Positions 24,502 through 36,851 of a stretch of DNA of 64,000 nucleotides are shown piece by piece. The position numbers and the translations under genes are program-made. Source of the stretch: Linyphia triangularis (Eukaryota; Arthropoda; Arachnida; Araneae; Linyphiidae). Every line of letters begins with the position of its first letter. Positions within the stretch are counted from its first letter, which is position 1. The stretch spans positions 54,138,487-54,202,486 of the forward strand of contig OZ021727.1 of NCBI GenBank assembly GCA_963978545.1, written 5' to 3'. The notes under the pieces were generated by a model. The model did not search any database, was not told the DNA's origin, and saw only the letters and a program-made list of their open reading frames with translations.

Positions 24502-27287
24502 CTGAAACTGTTAGATTTATTTATAGCTTTATCTAAAAGAATGTATTTATTTCAGTAAATAATAATAGACGTAAATTATACAATTTTATTATTTTTTTTT
24601 AAATAAATTTTATTATATACTTTTTAAGAGTAAGGAATCAGTTTATCCAATAAATAGAAATAGCGTTTTAAATATTTTTAATATTAAAACGTGGTATGGC
24701 TCAATTACTATTTCACAATTAACTTTTAAGTTTAGTCTAAATTGTCGAATCTTTGCATTTGATTAAATAAACTTAGATATATCATCGCAGCTGAAGATAT
24801 CAACTTTTAATAAAATGAGTATACATCCTTAACAATTTTACATATAATAGTATCTCATTATTTTTCTATATAAACATACTTATATTTCTGATTATTATCT
24901 GTAAAATTATTTATTGTAACCCAATTAAAGGTAGAAGAACTGCTTAATGTTCATGCAGCAGAACATCATATATTTCACTTTCATTCTTAGCATATGTGTT
25001 TCCATATGATGTATGGAACATGTGATATAAAATACTGTTTGTTTCTTCTTTTTACTTACATCTTAAAATTGTTCTAATACCTTTAATTTAAATATAATTA
25101 TAATTTTTCAAAATTATGTGTAAGGATTAATTATTATTATTATTATTATTATTTTTTAACACTAACTAAACAGATTTTGAAGAAAACCAAGTTACACTTT
25201 TAATAATTAATACGTCAGATTCTCTACTCAAAATGTTGCAAGAAATAAAAAAAAAACACTTTTATTCAATAATGAATTTTATTATTTACACAATACAAAG
25301 ATCTATAAATAATATTCCTGATTTAGTAATTAATACATTTTTCATAAATCAATATTAACTGTACATAATTACAATTTAATGATTCATTTTTCACCAATTT
25401 TTGTCATATTCATCTCATTTTTCACTTTCGTGTTTTTTATGGAATGCAATAAAAAAACTTTTTAACAATAAATATTATTTTTTTTTATTTACTTGACTTC
25501 TTTCAATTTTAATATTCATAACAATTTGTAAAAGTTGGAATGTATACAATATTTTATTATATAAGTCAATGCATTACCTTGAACATGATTTACATATTTG
25601 AATATAAATTATTTGCTGTGTTTTAATATATAGCATTGTTTAAAAAAAAATTAATGCAAAAGCTAAGACCACTTAATCATTTCTCATATGTATTAAACGC
25701 CTTTTCAAAGAAATTGCATCATAACTATAGTTAAAAACTTTTGATTTTTTAAAATTTTTAACACCAATTTTGTTTGATAGCGATTTACAATGTAAACATT
25801 TAAAGATTTCAAATAATTTTTCAACAATCTAAGTAAACGTGAATTTGTAACCATCATTATCACACATCCTAAATCACAGTTAGCCATAAATTTCACATCA
25901 AGTACAACACTTTACTTCTAAGCACCACGCATTTTAACATGTCAGATGTCCATCCATTCTGCAGGAAGTTGACGTGTAAACAATCATTAAAAAATGGGTG
26001 AAAAGTGTTAGAAGCATGGAACCTTCCATTTTAATTGCAATATTCCTGTCATCAATTATGTCTCCATTGCTTACGTTTTGCAAGATATAGGATGACACAA
26101 TCGGTTATTTTATCTTCTTTCCACTCAAGCTTCAATTCTTGATCGATTTGGGAAAATCACTTGGGTTCCCAATGCGATATGGTACGGTAATTTAGTACTT
26201 ATAAAGGAACCTGAAAATGTAGAGTAATTTTTTTTAAATTGTATGTGGAAAAGTATAAAAAAGTATACAAGATAGTAACACATTCAGTAACCGTTGCGAT
26301 ATGTTTGGCTTTTCTCCATAAAAGCTGTTTTTGTGTATTCGAAAGTAATACAGTGGTTTACTATTTAGAAGAGAAGAAAAAAAAAACTGAATTAGAAAAT
26401 TTGTTTGGACACTTATAATTCATTTTTCTTTTTTGTTTTAGCAAAAACCTTATGCTTCTTCAAGTTTGGTATGTATAAAATATAGTATCTAATAAATATT
26501 TGACTTGTGCGCTTATCCTCTAAAATGCGCACTTAAATATGTATGAGTGATTAAATATGCGAAAATACTTTCTTAAATAATTAAAGTAATGTCTGTGTTC
26601 CAGTTTAAATTTCGTATAACAACAGGGACTTAAATAATATTACTTATAATACTTTTTATATTCAATAAAACTGAGAAAAGCTGTAGTAATATTTAAAAAA
26701 ATCATAATAATTTTAGCCGTACTCGTGGAAAAGTTATATTACTTTTGTAGAATAAAATACACACAACGGCATTTTTTAATAATTTGTAAATTTAATTAAA
26801 AGTTTTAGAAAATTTATTTTCAGATACAAGGTTATATTGCACATAATTATGTACAGTATGCCAAAAAAAAATTGCGAGCTTAAATAATGGTTATATCTGT
26901 GCTGTCTTAAAGTCTAAAGATAAATTGTTTACATTTATGCGTTTCGTTTACAATTTTTCGTACTTCTGTATAAATATGAATTATTAAATAGCCGTCAACT
27001 AATTTATTCAAGCAGAAATACAGGAAAATACAAAGTACTATTTTTGACCATTTCATTGATGGTAGAATTCTTAGTTAACACTAAATCTAAAATATCGTTA
27101 TGGTACTTAAAAAAGCATTTCATATACACACGAATACGTTTTTACAGTTAACGTTATTAAGAAGCACAATTTATAAAGATGGGGAAAATGAATGAAAAAA
27201 AAAAGCTTTCCACAAATGCTTCCTTTTTGCAGTTACATTTCTTCCATAATGCAATATATTTAAATGTTTTCTGTTATTTTGGCAATC
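24502..27287. other. AT-rich stretch, no gene seen
   Basis: No gene was recognised. There is an ATT trinucleotide run at about 25128-25152. A minus-strand frame at 25705-25896 is low-complexity and unconvincing. A slightly GC-richer part at 25960-26220 reads poorly in all frames. Confidence 0.45.
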
Positions 27288-27480
27288 AAATTTCAAATTA
27301 GAAATTGAAAAATTTCAAAATTGGGGTTGAAGGTTTTAACCATACGAATCAAATGGAGGCAAACAAAAAGGTTTCTCCGTTATGAAATTTCAAATAAGAA
27401 AAGGAAAAATTTCCAAATTGGTTTTGAATGTTTTACCATATGAATCAAATGGAGGCAAACAAAAATGTTTCTCCCATTAA
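27288..27480. repeat. Tandem duplication, two units of 97 bp
   Basis: A unit starting AAATTTCAAATTAGAAA and containing ATCAAATGGAGGCAAACAAA is followed directly at 27385 by a second copy with about ten differences. Both end in GTTTCTCC. Confidence 0.8.
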
Positions 27481-27610
27481 TTTCAAAAAACTGTTTCATT
27501 AAATTTTGATTAACAATTAAAAAATTGTTTTATCCCAAAGCTCTAAGTTGTTTATTTATCATATTAACATGCTATTGTTTTTTTTTTTTTTTTAAAGTAC
27601 TCTAATTACT

Positions 27611-28770
27611 CAGCGTTTCTCAAACTTTTCAAGCCTTGGAACCTTAGATTGAAGCAAAAGTTTCAAATGGAGAGCCCCCAAAAATTCTTAAAGTTATTTA
27701 TTCTATAACATTGATATGACTAATTAAGGCATTTGAAAAATAGTATATGTTAATATGAGGGTTACGGACGCGAAAGGGGAACTCCATCATTGGGTAAAAA
27801 AAATCCCTTCCGAATTTAGACCCTTTACAGATACTACAGGTATACATTTTCATGTTGAGTATTCCTGTATATCCCAGTCAAAATGCGTAGAGAATTGTAC
27901 TAAGATGCATAGATACTTCTTTATAGAAAACTTTTCAAACGCATTTTTCTTGATAACTACCTCTTGAGTTCACACTTCGGTATCCACAACGCCTCATATA
28001 CTTCTTGTTGCTTGAAAGTTCGCTAATGTCAGCTGTCACAAAAATTAGTTGAAGACATATACCGTCTTCTGCGTCTAATGAATATCGATATATTGTGTTC
28101 AAGAAGACCTGCTGAGAGAGCTATTTGTATTGCTAAAAGCAGTTAGAGCTAATTAGTTTGAAAACTGCATATCAGATTGTCACATAACTGAACTAAATTT
28201 CTTAGATTCTGAAGCAGAACGATTTGCAGCATATTTTGAAATCTTTCAAGATGAATTTTCATTACTTTCTTCGAAAGTAAGATTTATCCTTAAATATTTC
28301 TTTGCCTGGGGAAGAGTGAATGGCCAATGACTTTCAAGTCTTATGGAATCGGTCTTCAGCAACAGTTCCATTCTCCCGAAAGTTTAACAACCCCTCCTCC
28401 AACTCCCCTAAAGTTCACATCAGTACCTCTCGCTCAGAGCTCTTCGCCAGTTACAAAACCAGGCAAAGCACCAGTGAGCGATGAAGTTTTATTTTTTAAA
28501 ACTTCAATTTTCCTAGCTTATAGTAAAATGTAAACGATCATATGGTCTCATTCACTCATTTTCAGCCGTACAAACGAGGATACTTGTGGCACTGGAAATT
28601 GTTAGAAATATCAAAACTGTTATCTAAAATGTTCTGTTCGCTTGTTTAAAATAAATTAGTTTAAGTAATGCAACAATTTTTGCTATCTCTAAATTTCACA
28701 AATGGAGAACCTGAGGATGACTATCGATGACACAAGGGCTCCGCTGATCACAGTTTGAGAATCGTTGCTG
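27611..28770. mobile_element. hAT-like non-autonomous or decayed element, 1.16 kb
   Basis: The left end CAGCGTTTCTCAAACTTTTC and the inverted right end CAGCAACGATTCTCAAACTG share the CAG...TCTCAAACT pattern typical of one hAT lineage, with GGAACC and GGTTCTCC blocks just inside. The expected 8-bp duplication is not clean (TAATTACT and ATTAGTCA). Short plus-strand frames at 27755-27967 and 28327-28533 lie inside; neither shows a recognisable hAT dimerisation domain or BED finger. Confidence 0.6.
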
Positions 28771-29787
28771 ATTAGTCAATAATTTAAGCTTAGAAAAAAA
28801 AAAATTAAAAATCAGTCGTCATTGCCACTACTTTAAGCATCAACCAATCATTTGAAATTTATAAAAATGAATTTTTAAGTGTTTACTTAATCCGAAATCC
28901 AAATGTAGAATACTGCTGAGAGTTTTCCAATGAAGATTTTTACTTTTGATTATATTTTAATGTACTTATTACCTCTTCTGGCAAACATAACTATATACGT
29001 TTACAAAAAATACTTAGGAAAAATACAACAGGACTTTCAGATTCTTTTTTCGTTAATTAGAATAAAATATAAAGCCGGCGTTTGGATTTCATGTATCGAA
29101 CTGTACATATAATACGGAATACGAAACTTAATACTTCCGATAGCATACGTATCAGAGATTTACTAGTCTGCTCTGTATAATAACGTTATACGGATGATGC
29201 CAAGGCTGGCCACGTTATTAGCTGACATTTGAAATCACTTATAATTCTCAACAACGATTTTCGATATTATTCCCAGTCGCACAGTTTCCTCTATTACAAT
29301 AATTTTCTAGAGCGTTGGATCTAAATCTTTATTCGGCATTAATCAGAATTAGAGAATAGCAATTATACATAATCTATGTGGCAATTACAGTGAGAGCAAC
29401 TGCAGATCCCAAAAGTGGTTTCGCTTATAAATTACGTAAATCTAAATACATTATATCGAAGTATGTGCATAGAATTTTATAATAGGCGTTATCAAAGTTG
29501 CTTCGATGTGACCTATAAATCGAATTCACTTGATTCTAATATGGTATATACGTATACTGTTGTGTCAATTTATAATATAACTGTCATGTTTAAATTTTTT
29601 TGGTTTTCATAGAAACTAAATTGATCTTTAGTTCAAACAATTTTTATAATATTAATTTATAGAAACATTGTAGCAAGAAGTAAATAATTCTGAGTATTTA
29701 GCTAAAAATAACATAAAACTGTTTATTACTTTCAATTACTCTATGAGTAAAATTGAGTAATTATAGTAAAGCTTTCGGTTTAATTTT
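28771..29787. other. AT-rich stretch, no gene seen
   Basis: Short plus-strand frames (28930-29112 and 29415-29612) have no recognisable domain. Confidence 0.4.
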
Positions 29788-30790
29788 TTTTTTTTTTTTT
29801 TTTTTTTGGCATTTCTTCACGGTTTGGAACATAATGAGTTCAAAAAAGTGGTATAGGGAAAATGTCTGTTAGTCCGTCTGTGTGTCTGTCGTTAGCATCA
29901 ATACCGAAAGACTCGACCTAAGGTGGTGATATTTTGTATGCACGTTAGTGGTAGTCATGGGGATATGTCAATTAGGGTTTGTTCAAATTGAGCAAAAGGG
30001 AGATGCTATTGAAAATGTTGTTTTTCAGCGATTGCCAAAAAACGGTTCTAACGATTTTGATCAAAATTGATGAGGTGATGTCTTTGAAAGTGTTCTTAGA
30101 ATTCCCACCTACGAAATTACTGTAATTACCCATAAAAACAAAGTTTATAATATAAATTCATTACATGCATTGGCAATTGTTAAATTCATTAACATAGCGC
30201 CGATTCTGTTGTTAGCGTGTGTTGGTTTTTGCACATAATTTTAAACATTAAAAACATTTCTATCAGCAAAATATGCAGCAAACTACGTTTTAAAATTTAT
30301 TTATTAAAAATTAATGTGAATTAAACCATCCACGACTAAATATCTTTTGTTTATTCTGAATAAAACAATTTCAGCACCAGGAAAGAGTTTCAACAAGAAT
30401 CGGTTAAAATTCTTTCACTTACAACGTAACAAAGGGACGCAAATTTGAATGGAAATTTATGCATTCAGGTCAAATTGTCTTTTTTTTTTTATTCCGATTA
30501 AAATAATTTTGGCAATAGGAAATATTTTCAACAATGATCGGCTAAATGGAATTTGTTAGTATTCCAAAACGATCATAGAAAAGTGTGTAAAAGCGATTTT
30601 TGTGACAGCTACCACCCCCAAAACTGGTCAGAATGTATTGTTATCGGCATCTAATCTAACTGCCAAGTTTCAACCCGATCAGATGATGGCAAGTGAGATA
30701 ATTGAGCTGCCGCAGATTCGTCCGGCAGCCACACACACACACACAAACAACAGAATAGAAATTAATATAAAGGATTTTAAAATGAGGTAA
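29788..30790. repeat. Unclassified interspersed repeat with a T run at one end
   Basis: A run of about 20 T residues is followed by GGTTTGGAACATAATGAG, then GTCCGTCTGTGTGTCTGTCG, and near the other end AAGTTTCAACCCGATCAG and an (AC)n run at 30730-30746. Segments with a CCGTCTGTCTGT motif next to text of the type 'AAGTTTCAACCC' occur in many invertebrate interspersed repeats. No coding sequence or matching ends were found, so the class is left open. Confidence 0.35.
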
Positions 30791-30839
30791 AAGTGTAAAA
30801 ATTGGAAAACGAATATCATTAACAAAGAGCTCACTTCCC

Positions 30840-31408
30840 ATGAGCATCGTCTATCAACGACTATTTTGCCGCTGTTTCACATACCAGAAAAATAATGTAA
30901 GAATTATTGAAAAGTATATCACCAAAATCACAATTTTAAATTTTTTTGGACCAAGTAAGAATTTTCTCCAAAAATATCACCAAACTAGCTTTTTTTTTAA
31001 AACAAGCATTTTTTTTAAAAGAATGAAAACATGAAGACGTTAGATAACACCAATCAACGTCAAAGTTAAATGCAGTGACAGTATTATAATGTTATTGATG
31101 GTTGTGAGATGTTCCACACCCCTAGTTTGTTCTACTATTGCATTATCATAAAAATAAATGATTTCTTGTTTTTTCTTTTTATAAATCCTGTTTTTGAATC
31201 ATACTCTAAGGATTTTGATAATTCTTGTTATTTCTTATCAATAGATTATTTTTAATATATAGGTTTGAAACTCAGCATGTATTTGTAATATTTATTAACA
31301 TTCTAGTACACTTTAATTTGTACTTAAGGGCACTCTCTACTTTAGATGCATGAAAAAAACGCTACTTTTTTTTTTCAGAATACTATTATTATATTTATTG
31401 ATTTAAAA
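30840..31408. other. AT-rich stretch, no gene seen
   Basis: No feature was recognised; a short frame at 30840-31034 is low-complexity. Confidence 0.4.
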
Positions 31409-31510
31409 CTTGTTAGGCTTAGCAAAAACACTCATAAATTTAAAAAATGTATATATATATATATAAATACATTTTTTAAATTTATGAGTGTTTTTGCTAA
31501 GTCTAACAAG
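31409..31510. repeat. Perfect-arm hairpin around a short TA run
   Basis: About 43 bp on each side, starting CTTGTTAGGCTTAGCAAAAA and ending in the near-exact complement CTAAGTCTAACAAG. The arms close over a TATATATATA loop. Confidence 0.85.
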
Positions 31511-31513
31511 TGT

Positions 31514-31748
<235 letters not shown>

Positions 31749-31755
<7 letters not shown>

Positions 31756-32081
31756 AGGTAGGTGCGTTCTTGTTGAAAAAATCTCCGAAACTACTGAACT
31801 GATCCTTATGAAACTTAAACCACATATTTTGTATACTTATCACTATATCCCGTTTAGAATTATTGCAAAATTTAAATTTTTACTCTTTTTTGGCAAAAAA
31901 CATGCAAAAAAAAAGACGTTTTTTTTTTTATTGTCTGACATTTTGTTATTTTTGCATATAATTTAATATTAGAGGTACGGGATATAGCCACTGTTATACT
32001 AAACCTAAAACCATTAAATTTTTTTGTTTCAGATGGGCCATTGTTCAGATGTTTTCAACAGCGCACACCTACCTACTTTTT
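31749..32081. repeat. Third linked hairpin
   Basis: AAAAAGTAGGTAGGTG at 31749 pairs with CACCTACCTACTTTTT ending at 32081, extended on the inner side by TTGTTGAAAA against TTTTCAACA. The first bases overlap the right arm of the preceding hairpin. The 270-bp loop holds AT-rich unique sequence. Confidence 0.7.
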
Positions 32082-32105
32082 GAGGTAGGTTGAGGTTTTT
32101 AAGGA

Positions 32106-32256
<151 letters not shown>

Positions 32257-32276
32257 TTCTTTTTTTTTTTTTTTTC

Positions 32277-33079
32277 ATGTATCCAAAGTAGACAGAACTC
32301 TTAAATTACTGACATCTTGTATTTTGTTCTCATGTGTTCCAATAACTAAAGACAATGTATAGAATGCATTGTATCATGTAGAACTCTTATTTTTATTTTA
32401 AACAGAGCGTTCCACTTAATTTTATAGACTTTCGAACAAGATAAAAGATACAAAGACACATTTTATTAATTTTAATATATTCATAATACATAACTTATAT
32501 TTACAACCAGTGCGAGGTTGAACTACAATTTCTTTCCCAAATTTTACCCATTCATTATTAAACTATTAACCATTATATTAAAAGCTCTTAAAGTTTAATT
32601 TGTGTCCCAAATGTCAACATTTTTATTTCAGCTTAAAAATATTAAACCAATAATAGGCTAATGTTCAGGAAATGGTTTTATTTGTCAATAAGATTTTCAT
32701 TTTTGGTACCAGAAGTGACATAATTAATTTAAAGTTTATTAAATTTATAATTTAAATTTTTGCATATTACTAAGCCCAAGCACTATTTGCTATTTAAAAA
32801 GCATATAATATAAAGTGAATAACAATTCACTTGAATATGTTTTTTAAGATATTTAAAATAGCCTAAGATTAGGCAATTATTATTTTTTTTTTTGGTTTGC
32901 TCCACTCATGACCGAAATGATTAATATATAAATCATAATAATAAATCGTAATATATAGATCAATATCACTATTAAAATATAAAATATAAAGTATCATATA
33001 CATTTAAATTATATGGAAAATATCCAAATTGTTTTTAGCATCATAATAATAGTCAGATATTATATAAGTTTAATTAACT
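32277..33079. other. AT-rich stretch, no gene seen
   Basis: No feature was recognised. Confidence 0.45.
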
Positions 33080-34050
33080 GGAAGTCCTAAAAAAGGATCA
33101 TTCCGTATACTCGCTACGTTACAATCTTCTAGCTCAGTGCATTTAGAAACTACTTTGTATAAAACCTTAAAATTTGGTGAGTAGGTACGAAAAAGATTAC
33201 TTAATAAAATGACATAACTTATTTTCATTTAATGTCTACCGATTATAAATGAAATTTGTAATAGCAAAAGACAAAACCAGGTGGAGCCACTGGATATGCA
33301 TTGACATAAGGATTTCAAACATGAGATAAAATATACAAGGTGAGACCGAAAAGTAAGGTGACTGATGTCATAATAATCACTGTATTATATATTTGCAGAT
33401 AAGTACATCACTGTCCTTCAAAGTAGTTCCTGCCGTCTACAATACACTTTTGACAACTTTCATACAAGTTCTTGAAACTTCTGAAAAGCTCCTCCTTTGA
33501 GACTGTTTTAAGTTCCTTGGTAACAGCATCTTGAATGTCTGATATGCTTGAAAATCGGTTTCCCTTCAGTGCCAATTTCAGTCATGGAAAGAGGAAAAAA
33601 TCTGCTAACGCTAGATCAAGGGAATAAGGAGGGTGTAATACTAGTATTACACCCTCCTTATTCCCCTGGTCTAGCGCCAGCAGATTTTTTTCCCTCTCAA
33701 GCTGCTGTTACCTAGGAACTTAAGACAGTCTCAAAGGAGGACTTTTTCAGAAGTTTCTAGAACTTGTATGAACGTTGGCAGAAGTGTATTGTAGACGGCG
33801 GGAATTACTTTGAAGGACAGTGATGTATTTTTTGGCAAATATATAATACAGTGATTATTATGACATCAGTCACCTTACTTTTCGGTCTCACCTTGTATTA
33901 GACGCTATTTTGGAGTTTTTAATTTATGTGTGATCATTTTTATATCTATTCACCAAATGTTAAAGTTTTACACAAAGTAGTTTCTGAATGCCCTGAGCCA
34001 AAAGATTGTAACATATTTTAGTATAGAGAATGATCCTTACTAGGACTTCC
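33080..34050. mobile_element. Outer foldback element split by a mariner-derived insertion
   Basis: The left arm 33080-33193 starts GGAAGTCCTAAAAAAGGATC. The right arm, about 33940-34050, is its inverted copy and ends GATCCTTACTAGGACTTCC. Internal paired blocks include GAAACTACTTTGT on the left and ACAAAGTAGTTTC on the right. The two arms are separated by the mariner-derived foldback, which therefore inserted later. No coding sequence belongs to the outer element. It ends 75 bp downstream of the receptor exon at 34126-34244. Confidence 0.75.
33336..33895. mobile_element. Mariner-derived foldback, 560 bp
   Basis: A TA dinucleotide flanks each end (33334-33335 and 33896-33897), as expected for Tc1/mariner elements. 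The arms begin CAAGGTGAGACCGAAAAGTA and meet at a perfect ACTAGT centre at 33640-33645. Each arm is a copy of the 3' end of a mariner transposase gene: the right arm reads PYSPGLAPADFF on the plus strand at 33656-33691, the block holding the last catalytic Asp of mariner transposases (SPDLAPxD). The left arm has about 54 bp missing from the right. Neither arm encodes a full protein. Confidence 0.85.
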
Positions 34051-34125
34051 TTTTAAACATCTCGTTTCACCCAAAAAGTCAACATTTCCAACCAATATCT
34101 GGCATGGAAAGGATTGTATACCCAC

Positions 34126-34244
34126 CTGCGTCAGTGTGGACGTATAAAATGTGGTCCCTGTCGCACTCAGCATCACTGCTCTCCTCTAGCTCACGTGCTC
34201 CGGATAAATGAAAAGAGCTTCCTCCGTCGTCATCATCCTCAAGC
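34126..34244 (-). CDS. Dscam: Dscam-like receptor, cytoplasmic exon 8 (partial gene)
   Basis: The minus-strand exon is bordered by a TTAG acceptor and a CAG/GTGGGT donor. It starts with one base that completes a codon and encodes LEDDDDGGSSFHLSGARELE, followed by an acidic and serine-rich stretch and HILYVHTDA. Its entry phase fits the exit of the exon at 42381-42582 exactly, so I assign it to the same cytoplasmic tail. It leaves one base for a next exon not found in the window. The assignment rests on splice sites, phase and strand, not on a recognised domain; an unrelated exon is possible. Confidence 0.55.
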
Positions 34245-35116
34245 CTAACGAAAAGAAATACAATTGTCTTCAAGAAAATGCTTGTTTACAGACTATTTTA
34301 ACATGGATGTAATTATAGCTAATGATGCAAAGAATTTCGAATAAAATATTTTTTCCATTATAAATCGACATCCAATGAAACTTTTTTATAAATATCATAG
34401 ATATCATGACACTATTTGATAATTTTGTATAAAAAAATGAAATTTAAAAAAAAATATCAGTTGTTTCAAAATAAGCAAAGTAGAATAAAGAATTATATTT
34501 CATTCATTGTATTGCATCATACTGTACTTATTATATTATTTCTATTTGTTTGATTCAGATACATGAAAACTTTTTTTTTAATTTAGAGCAACTCTAATTT
34601 TTGAAATTTCAAATTTATATAAATATTTTTAGTCAGCTCAAAATAAGCAAATTAGATTAACGAACTCTTTCATGATCTAGTGTAAAACTTGTTAAGGGGT
34701 CTAGGTACCCTTGAAATTTTCAAAAAAAGCTTATTTTTTTTCTGACGTCATTGTGGAGGCCATTTAGTTATCTGTGATTTAAAACCAACCGTTAACGAAA
34801 ATTCCTATTTTTACCGAAGTTATGTTCATTTGAATAAAGTATAGAATAAATTTTACTTTGTTTTTCGTCTGCTAATTGTAGGTTTTGGTTTTGTATTTAT
34901 AATTGATATAATAATTGTTTTTGCTTGAAAATGTTGTTGTTTTTTCACTTGAGAAGAGTAGAAACAACTCAACTTCTACTTGCATGCCGTGATTTGATTA
35001 TAAACAACGGTTATTTTTAAAATCGTTAGTTTTGAGCTGTTTTTGCATTTTTGGTTTTGGATTTGGTAAGTTTTGTTTTCGAAATTTTTGAGTTTGGTAA
35101 TTGCGTTTCTTTCATA

Positions 35117-36526
35117 ATGGATCGTACTTCTATTAAACGTAAATCTGGTAGTAGATCAAAGAAATGTAGATTTCATGGAAATCGATTCCTTAATAGTACT
35201 AACAACCAAAGTGCTTCTGCAAAAAAACTGTCAAATCTTAGTAAAAAAGTTAACGATGCCGAGAGTGAGATCATCGAAGCTGATCGTAATTTTAGTGGCT
35301 ATCGTCTTTTAGATATTTCTTTTCTTTTGCAACAAATTAACCAGCATTTATCATGCAAAAAATGTGGAGGGGAAGTCAACATGGAAGAAAGTTTGATTAT
35401 TGGACTCTCTTCCAAGTTTGAAATAAATTGCAAGATTTGCAAAAATATATCTACATTCAGAAGCTGTCCAATGCTTGGAAAAAATCAGAACGTAGCTGAA
35501 ATTAACCGAAGGGCAGTATATGCTATGCGTTGCATCGGCCAAGGGTATGGAGGGCTTGCGACATTTTGTGGTGTCATGGATTTGCCAGTTCCATTGTCTC
35601 GTAAATCTTATGATGTCATAGTCCAGCGCTTACTCATGGCTTCAAAGGATGCTGCTACGAAATCAATGAAGGCGGCTGCCTTCGAAGAACGCAGCGCAGC
35701 AGAAAGTGAATGTATTATTGTTAGTGGTGATGGCACTTGGAAGACGCGGGGTCATTCTTCCCAGATTGGAGTTTGCACCATCATAGGTGATTTATCTGGC
35801 AAAATTATTGATGCAGAAGTAATGTCTAAGTTTTGCAAAGGTTGTGAGGCGTGGAAAGGAGACAGGAAAGGCAGAAGATTCCGAGCTTGGCATACATCAC
35901 ATGCTCCATTTTGTATGATAAATCATACTGGATCGTCAGGCAAGATGGAAAGTGACGGAATGATCCGAATATTCTGCCGCTCAAAACAAGAGCGAAATGT
36001 TGTGTATGCCGAATACATCGGGGATGGAGACAGCAAAACATACGCTTCAATAGTAGATGCCCAGCCTTACGGGACAAATGTCCATGTCAAGAAAATCGAA
36101 TGTGTGGGACACATTCAGAAAAGAATGGGTACCCAGCTTCGAAAGTTGAAAACGAGCATGGCCAAGAAGAAGCTTTCTGATGGAAAAGGACTGAGCGGAC
36201 GTGGTCGTTTGACTGATAGAGATATCAACCAGCTCACAATATACTATGGAAATGCTATTCGAGGCAATAGGAGTTCCCTTGCTGACATGAGAATGGCCAT
36301 ATGGGCAATATACCACCATAAAAGAGCAACAGATGATAATCCTTCGCACGACTTCTGTCCCAAAGGAGAAGAATCATGGCGCTCTTATCAAAAGGCAGTT
36401 GCTGCCAATTCTGTTGATACATATACGCACACAAATTCTTTGCCAACTGCTGTAATGGACTGTGTTAGACCAGTTTTTCTGCGGCTTTCAAGTCCTGAAT
36501 TGCTTAGGTGGAAAAACTCAGAATAA
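35117..36526 (+). CDS. DDE transposase, N-terminal 469 residues before a frameshift
   Basis: The ATG at 35117 is chosen because it opens MDRTSIKRKSGSRSKKCRFH, the basic start usual in this family; codons before it have no ATG. Residues 80-108 hold a CxxC...CxxC pair (C80, C83, C105, C108), a likely zinc site. The catalytic core includes SGDGTW with Asp205, and YIGDGDSKTY with Asp303 and Asp305; a GHIQKRMGTQLRKL block follows near residues 330-345. It would cut and paste the element by a DDE mechanism in the nucleus. The frame ends early at 36526 because of an indel near 36500, so this copy is probably inactive unless it is read through. Confidence 0.8.
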   Translation: MDRTSIKRKSGSRSKKCRFHGNRFLNSTNNQSASAKKLSNLSKKVNDAESEIIEADRNFSGYRLLDISFLLQQINQHLSCKKCGGEVNMEESLIIGLSSKFEINCKICKNISTFRSCPMLGKNQNVAEINRRAVYAMRCIGQGYGGLATFCGVMDLPVPLSRKSYDVIVQRLLMASKDAATKSMKAAAFEERSAAESECIIVSGDGTWKTRGHSSQIGVCTIIGDLSGKIIDAEVMSKFCKGCEAWKGDRKGRRFRAWHTSHAPFCMINHTGSSGKMESDGMIRIFCRSKQERNVVYAEYIGDGDSKTYASIVDAQPYGTNVHVKKIECVGHIQKRMGTQLRKLKTSMAKKKLSDGKGLSGRGRLTDRDINQLTIYYGNAIRGNRSSLADMRMAIWAIYHHKRATDDNPSHDFCPKGEESWRSYQKAVAANSVDTYTHTNSLPTAVMDCVRPVFLRLSSPELLRWKNSE

Positions 36527-36851
36527 AAATGAGTCAATAAATTCGCTTATTTGGAAATTTTGCCCCAAGATGTCTGGTTGCGGACGTAAGATTGCAGAAT
36601 TGGCAGTGAATGAATCTATCATAGCATATAATGATGGCAGGTTAGGCAGACTGAAAATGATGCAAGCACTTGGACTTCAAACAAGTCGACATTTCATTTC
36701 TGCTGCTGAAACAACAAGAATCGAAACTGCTGAAAAAAGATGCAAATCCAGTTCACTTGAGGCTCGACGAGCCAAACGTATGAAAAAGTTGGCTACAATT
36801 GAAAGGGAAAAGTTGGAGGAAGGGTTCTTTTATGATGCAGGAAATTTTTAA
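36507..36851 (+). pseudogene. Transposase C-terminal part in the shifted frame
   Basis: In the frame one base forward from the upstream reading frame, the family's GGKTQNKNESINSLIW block appears (36510-36560), with the Glu of NES as the likely third catalytic acid. It continues through GRLGRLKMMQALGL to a basic tail and a stop at 36851. The overlap of the two frames at 36462-36526, plus the lack of a few residues normally found before this block, points to a short deletion not divisible by three. Confidence 0.75.

Noticed and set aside
27603..28778. Exact target duplication for the hAT-like element
   Set aside because: TAATTACT and ATTAGTCA do not match well enough; the element call rests on its ends only.
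36047..36349. Minus-strand frames opposite the transposase
   Set aside because: Shadows of the transposase coding strand; the plus strand carries the conserved motifs.
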